Below, piece by piece: positions 34,874-42,634 of a stretch of DNA of 64,000 nucleotides. The stretch's first letter is position 1, and each line of letters opens with the position of its first letter. This DNA comes from Prado023 sp963714995 (GTDB lineage Bacteria; Actinomycetota; Actinomycetes; S36-B12; CAIYMF01). The notes under the pieces are model-generated. The model was not told the DNA's origin. It saw only the letters and a list, made by a program, of their open reading frames with translations, and searched no databases. The position numbers and the translations under genes are program-made. The stretch lies in contig CAVQQP010000007.1 of the NCBI GenBank assembly GCA_963714995.1, positions 62,001 through 126,000 of the forward strand, given 5' to 3'.

Positions 34874-35872
34874 CTACCTCTCGGGGAACCTGTCGAGCAG
34901 CAGGAAGTCCGCAACACCGCGGAAGGGATCGAGCTGCTGCTCGGGAGTCCCCTGCGCGATCCGCCACCACGACTCCACGCGGTGCAGGTGGCCGAGGATG
35001 AGGGCTGCGTCGACGGCCCGGCGCAATGCCGCCCTGGGGGCCAGGTCGTCCCAGACGTCGAGATAGCTCTCGATGAGGGCTGTGCCCTGGCGGGCGTCAC
35101 GCGGGTCGGTGGGGTCATCCTCCTCGAGGACCTGGCCCATGGGGACGAACAGCGAGACGAACGGGTGCGCCCAGAGGGAATCCCCGAAGTCGAAGAAGCG
35201 CAGCGGCGCACCGTCACGAGGGGGCAGGAACGCGTTGTTGTCGTGCAGGTCGTTGTGCTCCAGCGACAGCGGAACCCCGGACTCCGCCAGCACGGCCGAG
35301 GCGCGCTGAACCACCGGGATCCGCGAACGGGCGGCGGCGGCCCCCTCCGGCCCCAGGGCGAAGGGATGCCGCGCCGGCAGGGCGGCGAGGTCCTCGATGC
35401 GCGCGCTGAACCGGTCCGGGGCGTCGAGAGGATCCAGGACGCTCAACCCGGTCTCCAGCAGGACCTCACGCTGGGCGGACAACGCCCGCTGGAGCGCTGC
35501 GAACTCCTGGACCACCCGGAGCCGATGCTCGCCACGGTCCCCCTCGTGGCGGGCCAGGGTCGGTCCCTGGTCCGGGGTGAGCATCCACCCCCGGATCCGC
35601 TCGATCGCCAGGAGCGGCAGGACCCGGTCCGGGGCGATGCCCGCGAGACGCTCCACGAGGGCCGCCTCGAAGCCCTGGTTCGGGTGGTTCTCCTTGAACC
35701 ACATCAGGCCGGCGTCGGTCGGCACGGTCAGAGCCGTCCCCCAGAAGCGCACGCGCGGCTGCTCGATGGGGCCGGTGACCTGGATCCCATGCTCGGTCAA
35801 CGACGCGACGATCCACGCGGTCGCCTCCGCCCGCCACGTCGCAGATGTCCACCACGCCATCAGGTCCGGCAT
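34874..35872 (-). CDS. APH-like phosphotransferase (kinase fold)
   Basis: A 332-residue protein kinase-like enzyme. Catalytic loop LSLEHNDLHDNNAFLPP contains the HxDxxxxN motif (HNDLHDNN), and LRFFDFGDSLWAHPF is the DFG-equivalent metal site. The N-lobe lysine is probably in LMWFKENHPNQGFEAALVE. The family covers aminoglycoside, choline and homoserine kinases; nothing points to resistance here. It starts at ATG 35872, 31 bases after radA's stop, so it is the second gene of a radA unit. Its substrate is unknown. Confidence 0.82.
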   Translation of the reverse strand: MPDLMAWWTSATWRAEATAWIVASLTEHGIQVTGPIEQPRVRFWGTALTVPTDAGLMWFKENHPNQGFEAALVERLAGIAPDRVLPLLAIERIRGWMLTPDQGPTLARHEGDRGEHRLRVVQEFAALQRALSAQREVLLETGLSVLDPLDAPDRFSARIEDLAALPARHPFALGPEGAAAARSRIPVVQRASAVLAESGVPLSLEHNDLHDNNAFLPPRDGAPLRFFDFGDSLWAHPFVSLFVPMGQVLEEDDPTDPRDARQGTALIESYLDVWDDLAPRAALRRAVDAALILGHLHRVESWWRIAQGTPEQQLDPFRGVADFLLLDRFPER

Positions 35873-35902
35873 CCGGGCATTGTGGCCAGCGGTGTCGGGC
35901 GC

Positions 35903-37333
35903 CTACAACTCCGGGACGACTGCCAATGCCCTGGGACCGGATCGGGGCGCCTGACGGACCAGGTCGGGGCGCGACCACGGCATCAGCCGGAGTGCCCCGG
36001 AGAGATCGTCCACGGGATGCAGCCGGATGCCGAGGTCGCCCATGGACACGCTGTCGCCCCGCGGCAGGATCACGTCGGTCATCCCCAGCCGCGCGGCCTC
36101 CATCAGCCTCTGGCGCGCACCCGGCGCACGACGCACGTCCCCGGCCAGGCCCACCTCGCCGAATGCGACCCACCCCACCGGGACCGACATGTCCCGCACG
36201 GACCCATTGACGGCCAGGGCGACGGCGAGGTCGGACGAGGGCTCGACCAGGCGCGCACCACCCACCGGGGCGATGTAGGTGTCATAGCGCGACATCGGCA
36301 CGGACTCACGGCGCTCCAGGACGGCGAGCACCATGGCGATCCGGGCAGCCTCCAGACCCGACGTGGTGCGCCGCGGCACGGACCCCGCCGCGGGCACGAC
36401 CAGGGCCTGGATCTCGGCGAGCAGCGGTCGGCGGCCCTCGAGGGCCACCGTGACGCACGTCCCGGGCACGGGCTCCGCCCGGTCGGTGACGAACAGGCCG
36501 CTCGGGTCGGCCAGGGCGACCAGGCCCTCCTCGCCCAGCTCGAAGCAGCCGACCTCGTCGGTCGGCCCGTAGCGGTTCTTCACCGCACGGACCATCCGCA
36601 GCCGGGCATGCCGGTCACCCTCGAACGAGAGCACGACGTCGACGAGGTGCTCCAGGGTGCGCGGCCCGGCGATCCCGCCGTCCTTGGTGACGTGTCCCAC
36701 CAGGATGCAGGCCATCCGCCGCTCCTTGGCCAGCCTGATCAGGGCCGAGGTCGCCTCCCGGACCTGGGTGACCCCGGACACCACGCCGTCAACGCCGGAG
36801 GAGGTCATCGTCTGGATGGAGTCCACGACCAGCAGCTCCGGGGACACCTGCTCGGCATGGGCCACGACGGCGGCGACGTCGCACTCCGCGGCGAGGAAGA
36901 CCCCGGGGCTGACCGAGCCGACCCGCTCGGCGCGGGCCCGCACCTGCTCGACGCTCTCCTCGCCCGTGACGTAGAGGGCCCGAACCCCGCGGGCCGCCAC
37001 CGAGGCCACCACCTGCAGGAGCAGGGTCGACTTGCCCACTCCGGGCTCGCCCGCCAGCAGGATCACGGCCCCGGGCACCACGCCGCCGCCGAGGACCCGG
37101 TCGAGCTCCTCGATGCCGGTCGGGCTGGCCGCCGACCGGGTGAGGTCGATCTGGTCCATGGGCTGGGCTGAGGCCGACACCGGCCCGGCCTGTGGGCTGC
37201 GGCTGGTGCCGCTGCCCACCTCACCCACGCTGCCCCACGACTGGCACTCCCCACAGCGGCCCACCCACTTGGGCGCGCGCCACCCGCACTCCGAGCACCG
37301 GAAGGCGGCCTTGACTGCACTGCTCGACGTCAT
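35903..37333 (-). CDS. radA: DNA repair protein RadA
   Basis: A 476-residue branch-migration ATPase of homologous recombination. FRCSECGWRAPKWVGRCGECQSWGS is the N-terminal C4 zinc finger, LLAGEPGVGKSTLLLQV the Walker A motif, ELLVVDSIQTM the Walker B, KNRYGPTDEVGCFEL the RadA-specific KNRFG motif, and the last 150 residues the Lon-protease-like domain. ATG 37333 starts the zinc finger; the longer frame is discarded. Divergent from disA with a 119-bp shared promoter region, the common actinobacterial and firmicute pairing of these two genome-integrity genes. Confidence 0.96.
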   Translation of the reverse strand: MTSSSAVKAAFRCSECGWRAPKWVGRCGECQSWGSVGEVGSGTSRSPQAGPVSASAQPMDQIDLTRSAASPTGIEELDRVLGGGVVPGAVILLAGEPGVGKSTLLLQVVASVAARGVRALYVTGEESVEQVRARAERVGSVSPGVFLAAECDVAAVVAHAEQVSPELLVVDSIQTMTSSGVDGVVSGVTQVREATSALIRLAKERRMACILVGHVTKDGGIAGPRTLEHLVDVVLSFEGDRHARLRMVRAVKNRYGPTDEVGCFELGEEGLVALADPSGLFVTDRAEPVPGTCVTVALEGRRPLLAEIQALVVPAAGSVPRRTTSGLEAARIAMVLAVLERRESVPMSRYDTYIAPVGGARLVEPSSDLAVALAVNGSVRDMSVPVGWVAFGEVGLAGDVRRAPGARQRLMEAARLGMTDVILPRGDSVSMGDLGIRLHPVDDLSGALRLMPWSRPDLVRQAPRSGPRALAVVPEL

Positions 37334-37452
37334 GGCCGCGACGCTACCGGGCCGGTCAGACAACGCCTGGACTCCGGCGATCGGCACTGGCCCGCGGCGA
37401 AGCAGCTGCGTCACCTACACTCGCCCGGGGAGCACACGATCACGGAGCAGTC

Positions 37453-38535
37453 ATGGCAGCAATCGATCCGGAACTGGCAGCGGCACTGGCACGGGTGGCA
37501 CCGGGCACCGAGCTGCGCGACGGGCTGGAGCGCATCATGCGCGGACGCACCGGCGCCCTCATCGTGCTCGGCCATGACAACGGGATCGACACCCTGATCA
37601 GCGGCGGCTTCCCCCTGGACATCGACTTCACCGCGACCCGCCTGCGCGAGCTGTGCAAGATGGACGGCGCGGTCATCATCGACTCGGCGACAGCCCGGAT
37701 CGTGCGCGCCGGCACCCAGCTGGTCCCGGACCCGACGATCCCGACGGGGGAGACCGGGACCCGGCACCGCACCGCCGACCGCGTCGCCCGGCAGACCGGC
37801 TACCCGGTGGTCAGCGTCAGCAAGTCGATGCACATCATCGCCCTGTACCTCAAGGGCCGACGCTACGTCCTCGAGGAGCCCGCGGCGATCCTGTCGCGGG
37901 CGAACCAGGCCCTGGCCACGTTGGAGCGCTACAAGCAGCGCCTCGACGAGGTGTCCCGCAGCCTGTCCGCCCTGGAGATCGAGGACCTCGTCACGGTCCG
38001 CGAGGTGTGCGCCACCCTGCAACGGCTGGAGATGGTGCGCCATATCGCCAGCGAGATCCGGGCCTACCTGCTCGAGCTGGGTACCGAGGGCCGGCTGGTC
38101 TCGCTGCAGCTCGCCGAGCTGGTCGCCGGTGTGGAGACCGACCGCGAGCTGGTCGTGCGCGACTACCTGCCGCGCAAGAAGTCCAGCCGCAAGGACCGCA
38201 CGGTGACGGACACGTTGGAGGCCCTGGACCTGATCGGGCCGACCGACCTGCTGGACCTCACGTCCGTGGCCCGCGCGCTGGGCTACCCGGCCAGCACCGA
38301 CGGCCTGGAGACCAACGTCAGCCCCCGCGGCCACCGGGTGCTCTCCCGGGTCCCCCGCGTCCCCGAGGCTGTCCGCGACCGGCTCGTGCACCACTTCGGC
38401 ACGCTGCAGGCGCTGCTCGGGGCCTCCGTGGAGGACCTGCAGGAGGTCGAGGGGATCGGCGAGAACCGCGCCCGCTACATCCGCGAGGGGCTGTCACGCC
38501 TGGCGGAGTCCTCGATCCTCGAGCGCTACGTCTGA
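37453..38535 (+). CDS. disA: DNA integrity scanning diadenylate cyclase DisA
   Basis: A 360-residue c-di-AMP synthase. GALIVLGHDNGIDTLISGGFPLD and RELCKMDGAVIIDSATARIVRAG include the DGA motif, TGTRHRTADRVARQTGYPVVSVS the RHR motif of the DAC domain (residues 1-145). A helical linker and a C-terminal RuvA-like HhH domain (LQEVEGIGENRARYIREGLSRL) follow. Octameric, it slides on DNA and stops synthesis at branched structures. TACACT at about 37413 is a possible -10. The c-di-AMP product may act on the RCK_C domain of the TrkA protein in this window. Confidence 0.96.
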   Translation: MAAIDPELAAALARVAPGTELRDGLERIMRGRTGALIVLGHDNGIDTLISGGFPLDIDFTATRLRELCKMDGAVIIDSATARIVRAGTQLVPDPTIPTGETGTRHRTADRVARQTGYPVVSVSKSMHIIALYLKGRRYVLEEPAAILSRANQALATLERYKQRLDEVSRSLSALEIEDLVTVREVCATLQRLEMVRHIASEIRAYLLELGTEGRLVSLQLAELVAGVETDRELVVRDYLPRKKSSRKDRTVTDTLEALDLIGPTDLLDLTSVARALGYPASTDGLETNVSPRGHRVLSRVPRVPEAVRDRLVHHFGTLQALLGASVEDLQEVEGIGENRARYIREGLSRLAESSILERYV

Positions 38536-38538
38536 GCC

Positions 38539-39213
38539 CTACTCGACGGTGAAGCTCACGGGCTCGGAGTCGACCGCGCCGTTGCGCCCCACCACCCTGT
38601 AGCTGCCCGCCTGGGCCTGCGGCTGGTCGGCGGGACAGCCCTCCTCGATGATGGTCCCGGGCCAGGTGACCGAGGTCGTGAACGGCTTGCCGGGCTCGAG
38701 GGCCTGGACATCGGTGGCCTTGGAGGGGTTGCAGAAGTCCGAGGACCACACCAGCACCGAGCCGGAGGTGATCCGCAGCTCGTTGGCGCCGGCGCCCACA
38801 TCGCGGTTGCACGCGGCCGTGCCGGTGTTCGTCACCGTGAGGGTCAGGGCCATCCCGCTCCCCACGGTCGTCGCGGCACCGGAGGTCCCGGCAGCGACGG
38901 CGATGTCGGAGTCGAGGCAGTCGGCACTGGCAGTCGGGCTCGGCGACGGGGACTCGCTCGCCGAGGAGGGGGAGGCGGAGGGGTCCACATCGCCCTCGGT
39001 CGGCTCCCCATCTGGCGAGGGGGACATCGTCAGGCCGAAGCTCGGTGTCGGACTGGGAGCCGCGGTGGTCGGTTCGTCATTGGATCCGAACGCTGCCTGC
39101 AGGAGCCACCACCCCAGCCACAGGACGATGAGCAGGCCCACGATCACCGCAGCGCGCCGACGCCAGTAGGTGCTGGGCTCCTCCGGACCAACCGGGTTCA
39201 CGACCGTACTCAC
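38539..39213 (-). CDS. Membrane-anchored protein with Ser/Pro linker and beta domain
   Basis: 224 residues: short cytosolic N-terminus, one membrane helix (AAVIVGLLIVLWLGWWLL), an extracellular Ser/Pro/Glu-rich linker of about 55 residues (SPSPDGEPTEGDVDPSASPS), then a beta-rich domain with four Cys (ADCLDSDI, TAACNRDVG, SDFCNPSK, EEGCPADQ) resembling the DUF4232 or immunoglobulin-like extracellular domains of Actinobacteria. GTG 39213 is the first start before the helix. It converges on disA with a 3-bp gap. No specific function known. Confidence 0.8.
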   Translation of the reverse strand: MSTVVNPVGPEEPSTYWRRRAAVIVGLLIVLWLGWWLLQAAFGSNDEPTTAAPSPTPSFGLTMSPSPDGEPTEGDVDPSASPSSASESPSPSPTASADCLDSDIAVAAGTSGAATTVGSGMALTLTVTNTGTAACNRDVGAGANELRITSGSVLVWSSDFCNPSKATDVQALEPGKPFTTSVTWPGTIIEEGCPADQPQAQAGSYRVVGRNGAVDSEPVSFTVE

Positions 39214-39243
39214 GGGACAACCGTAACCTGCCCCCGGACGTGC

Positions 39244-39285
39244 ACCGGCCCGCAGTCCCCGATCTCAGGGGTCCCGCGGGCCGGT
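39244..39285 (-). terminator. clpC terminator
   Basis: ACCGGCCCGC (39244-39253) and GCGGGCCGGT (39276-39285) form a perfect 10-bp stem starting 12 bases past the clpC stop. Confidence 0.7.
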
Positions 39286-39296
39286 CACACCTCAGG

Positions 39297-41816
39297 TCAG
39301 CCCTCCGCGGCCTCGCCGCTGGCGCCCGCCGGCTCGACCGGCGGGGCGTCGGGCAGCGTCACCTTGTCCGTGCCGGTGAGCGTGAAGGTCGCCGTGGGGC
39401 CGCTGCCCTCGACGTCGACCACCACGATCTGGCCCGGGCGCAGGTCGCCGTACAGGATCTTCTCGCTCAGGGCGTCCTCGACCTCGCGCTGGATGGTCCG
39501 GCGCAGCGGCCGGGCGCCCATGGCCGGGTCGTACCCGCGCTCGGCAAGCAGCTCCTTGGCGGCCAGGGTGAGCTCGATGCCCATGTCGCGCTCGCGCAGG
39601 CGCTCCTCGAGGTTGTTGGCCATGAGGTCGACGATCTGGATGATCTCGTTCCTGGTGAGCTGGTGGAACACGACGATGTCGTCGATCCGGTTGAGGAACT
39701 CCGGCCGGAAGTGGCTCTTGAGCTCCTGCTGCACCTTGGACTTCATCCGCTCATAGCCATCGGCGTCCCCGTCACCGGCGAACCCGAGCATCACGCCCTT
39801 GCTCGCATCCCGGCTTCCGAGGTTGGTGGTCATGATGATGACGGTGTTCTTGAAATCCACGACCCGACCCTGGGCGTCGGTGAGACGGCCTTCTTCCAGG
39901 ACCTGCAGCAATGAGTTGAAGATATCGGGATGTGCCTTCTCGACCTCGTCGAAGAGGACCACCGAGAATGGCCGACGACGCACCTTCTCGGTGAGCTGTC
40001 CACCTTCCTCGTACCCGACATATCCCGGAGGTGAGCCGAAAAGCCGGGAGGCGGTGTGCTTCTCCGAGTACTCGCTCATATCCAGGGCGATCAGGGCGTC
40101 CTCGTCCCCGAACAGGAATTCGGCCAGGGTCTTGCTCAGCTCGGTCTTCCCCACGCCCGAGGGACCGGCGAAGATGAACGAGCCGCCGGGGCGCTTGGGG
40201 TCCTTGAGCCCCGCCCGCGTGCGACGGATCGCCTGGCTCAGGGCGTGGATGGCGTCCTGCTGGCCGATGACGCGCTTGTGCAGCTCGTCCTCCATGCGCA
40301 GCAGGCGCTGGGCGTCGTCCTCGGAGAGGTCGGTGACCGGGATCCCGGTCATCAGGGCCAGGACCTCCGCGACGAGCTTGTCGTCCACCTCGGCCACGAC
40401 ATCCATGTCGCCGGCCTTCCACTCCTTCTCGCGCTGGGCCTTCTCGACCTGCAGCTGCTTCTCCCGATCGCGCAGCGCGGCGGCCTTCTCGAAGTCCTGC
40501 GCGTCGATCGCGGACTCCTTCTCCCGGCGGACGTTCGCGATGCGCTCATCGAACTCGCGCAGGTCCGGCGGTGCGGTCATCCGCCGGATCCGCAGCCGAG
40601 ACCCGGCCTCGTCGATGAGGTCGATCGCCTTGTCGGGCAGCTGGCGGTCGGAGACGTAGCGGTCCGAGAGGCGGGCCGCCGCGGCCAGGGCGGCGTCGGT
40701 GATGGACACCCGGTGGTGCGCCTCGTAGCGGTCGCGCAGGCCCTTGAGGATCTCGATCGTGTGCGCGACGCTGGGCGCCTGCACCTGGATCGGCTGGAAT
40801 CGCCGCTCGAGGGCCGCGTCCTTCTCGACGTGCTTGCGGTACTCGTCGAGCGTCGTGGCGCCGATCGTCTGCAGCTCGCCGCGGGCCAGCATCGGCTTGA
40901 GGATGCTGGCGGCGTCGATCGCGCCCTCGGCCGCCCCGGCACCGACGAGCGTGTGCATCTCGTCGATGAACAGGATGATGTCGCCGCGGGTCTTGATCTC
41001 CTTGAGCACCTTCTTCAGGCGCTCCTCGAAGTCACCGCGGTAGCGCGATCCGGCCACGAGGGCGCCGAGGTCGAGGGTGTAGAGGTGCTTGTCCTTGAGC
41101 GTCTCGGGGACCTCACCGCGCACGATCATCTGCGCCAGGCCCTCGACGACGGCGGTCTTGCCCACGCCGGGCTCCCCGATCAGCACCGGGTTGTTCTTGG
41201 TGCGCCGGGAGAGCACCTGCATGACCCGCTCGATCTCCTTCTCGCGACCGATGACGGGATCCAGCTTGTTCTCCCGGGCGTCCTTCGTCAGGTTCCGCCC
41301 GAACTGGTCGAGGACCAACGAGGTGGACGGCGTGCCCTCCTGCGGCCCCGTGCCCGAGGACGCCGAGGGCTCCTTGCCCTGGAAGCCCGAGAGCAGCTGG
41401 ATGACCGTCTGGCGGACCTTGTTCAGGTCGGCGCCCAGCTTGACCAGCACCTGCGCCGCAACTCCCTCACCCTCGCGGATGAGGCCGAGCAGGATGTGCT
41501 CGGTGCCGATGTAGTTGTGGCCGAGCTGCAGCGCCTCGCGCAGGGACAGCTCGAGGACCTTCTTGGCGCGGGGGGTGAACGGGATGTGCCCACTGGGCGC
41601 CTGCTGGCCCTGGCCGATGATCTCCTCGACCTGCTGGCGGACGGACTCCAGGGAGATTCCCATGCTCTCCAGGGCCTTGGCGGCAACGCCCTCGCCCTCG
41701 TGGATCAGGCCCAGCAGGATGTGCTCGGTGCCGATGTAGTTGTGGTTGAGCATCCGCGCCTCCTCCTGCGCGAGCACCACAACACGACGAGCGCGGTCGG
41801 TGAACCTTTCGAACAT
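39297..41816 (-). CDS. clpC: ATP-dependent Clp protease ATPase subunit ClpC
   Basis: An 839-residue HSP100 unfoldase. Two Clp_N repeats (each with YIGTEHILLGLI), first AAA+ domain with GEPGVGKT (about residue 215), a UVR/coiled-coil M domain (ANVRREKESAIDAQDFEKAAALRDREKQL), second AAA+ domain with GPSGVGKTEL (about 555), SRLFGSPPGYVGYEEGGQL pore region and a D2-small domain. It feeds ClpP. ATG 41816 follows GGAGTGGAG. The D2 region at about 39780-40090 has clearly lower GC (near 59%) than the rest of the gene. Confidence 0.97.
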   Translation of the reverse strand: MFERFTDRARRVVVLAQEEARMLNHNYIGTEHILLGLIHEGEGVAAKALESMGISLESVRQQVEEIIGQGQQAPSGHIPFTPRAKKVLELSLREALQLGHNYIGTEHILLGLIREGEGVAAQVLVKLGADLNKVRQTVIQLLSGFQGKEPSASSGTGPQEGTPSTSLVLDQFGRNLTKDARENKLDPVIGREKEIERVMQVLSRRTKNNPVLIGEPGVGKTAVVEGLAQMIVRGEVPETLKDKHLYTLDLGALVAGSRYRGDFEERLKKVLKEIKTRGDIILFIDEMHTLVGAGAAEGAIDAASILKPMLARGELQTIGATTLDEYRKHVEKDAALERRFQPIQVQAPSVAHTIEILKGLRDRYEAHHRVSITDAALAAAARLSDRYVSDRQLPDKAIDLIDEAGSRLRIRRMTAPPDLREFDERIANVRREKESAIDAQDFEKAAALRDREKQLQVEKAQREKEWKAGDMDVVAEVDDKLVAEVLALMTGIPVTDLSEDDAQRLLRMEDELHKRVIGQQDAIHALSQAIRRTRAGLKDPKRPGGSFIFAGPSGVGKTELSKTLAEFLFGDEDALIALDMSEYSEKHTASRLFGSPPGYVGYEEGGQLTEKVRRRPFSVVLFDEVEKAHPDIFNSLLQVLEEGRLTDAQGRVVDFKNTVIIMTTNLGSRDASKGVMLGFAGDGDADGYERMKSKVQQELKSHFRPEFLNRIDDIVVFHQLTRNEIIQIVDLMANNLEERLRERDMGIELTLAAKELLAERGYDPAMGARPLRRTIQREVEDALSEKILYGDLRPGQIVVVDVEGSGPTATFTLTGTDKVTLPDAPPVEPAGASGEAAEG

Positions 41817-41870
41817 GGGGCTCCACTCCGTTCGTACATTCCTCCCGCTCGCACGGGATGGAATGAAACT

Positions 41871-41881
41871 GTAGCCGCTAC
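41871..41881. promoter_or_regulatory. Palindrome in the clpC promoter region
   Basis: GTAGCCGCTAC is a perfect palindrome with a single central base, 55 bp upstream of the clpC start and overlapping a possible TACAGT -10. It may be an operator; the regulator is not identified. Confidence 0.3.
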
Positions 41882-42036
41882 CCCCGACACGCACACTCAC
41901 ACGTGACGGCGCGCACCCGGGAGGAGCGACCTCTCACCGGCACAACAGCCCTCGAGCCGCACCCCATACCGTCGGCGACTATGCCCTCGGCGAACGGCGG
42001 CCGGGGAGTCGCCTCGCTCCTCGGGACCGGTCCTGA

Positions 42037-42363
42037 CTAGTGCGCCGCCTCGTACCGGGCTCGCAGGTCGGCCGAGATGCGGCCGCGCGTGCTCACCGGG
42101 ATGCCGTTCTCCGCGGCCCAGCGGCGGATGTCGGCGGTGTCCTCCGAGCGGCGCGCGGGACGGCGGCGCGGCTCGGCGGCCACGGGGTTGCTGACCCGGC
42201 GGCCTGCACCGATCCACGGGGCGAATGCCTCACGCAGCTTGTCGGCATTCTTCTCCGAGAGGTCGATCTCATAGGACTTTCCGTCCAGGGAGAACAGCAC
42301 GGTCTCGGCTCCGGGGGTGCCGTCAATATCGTCCTCGAGAAGAACCTGGACCTTGCGTGCCAT
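42037..42363 (-). CDS. lsr2: Lsr2-type nucleoid-associated xenogeneic silencer
   Basis: 108 residues: N-terminal oligomerisation domain (MARKVQVLLEDDIDGTPGAE, ETVLFSLDGKSYEIDLSEKNADKLREAFAPW), basic linker (EPRRRPARRSE) and C-terminal DNA-binding domain with the AT-hook-like RGR (VSTRGRISADLRARYEAAH) that reads the AT-rich minor groove. It silences acquired DNA and bridges the chromosome. ATG 42363 follows AGGAGCT; a TATGCT -10 lies at 42404-42409. The upstream region is AT-richer than the surroundings, consistent with self-binding. Confidence 0.96.
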   Translation of the reverse strand: MARKVQVLLEDDIDGTPGAETVLFSLDGKSYEIDLSEKNADKLREAFAPWIGAGRRVSNPVAAEPRRRPARRSEDTADIRRWAAENGIPVSTRGRISADLRARYEAAH

Positions 42364-42403
42364 TCTGAGCTCCTGAATTCGATGACGAAAATGTTCGGAT
42401 CCC

Positions 42404-42409
42404 AGCATA
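42404..42409 (-). promoter_or_regulatory. lsr2 -10 element in an AT-rich leader
   Basis: TATGCT on the minus strand, 40 bp before ATG 42363. The leader contains several A/T runs, rare in this window. Confidence 0.5.
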
Positions 42410-42620
42410 GGGCAGTTCGTCCGCCAACGGAATCCACGGACGCCCCCAGAATGCGTCACGAGTGCGACGGAAATTCGACTGGACCCGCGATTCCCGGGCG
42501 GGATGCACGATCCCGTCCCCAGATCACGGGGGAACGCAGTGCCGGTGGAGCTCCACCGGGATGCCCCGGCGACCACCGGCGCAGGGCCGTCGAACTCGTG
42601 CAGCCCGGCCCCGCCCTCAG

Positions 42621-42626
42621 TACGCT
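42621..42626 (+). promoter_or_regulatory. -10 box of near-leaderless ppc
   Basis: TACGCT, eight bases before ATG 42635. Confidence 0.5.
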
Positions 42627-42634
42627 CAGCCCAC

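Noticed and set aside
34874..35872. Aminoglycoside resistance kinase
   Set aside because: Only the generic kinase fold motifs are present; the context (radA) gives no resistance link.
34412..37171. 919-codon plus-strand open frame over the phosphotransferase and radA genes
   Set aside because: It spans two recognised minus-strand genes and an intergenic gap, has no family motif and is a typical GC-rich shadow.
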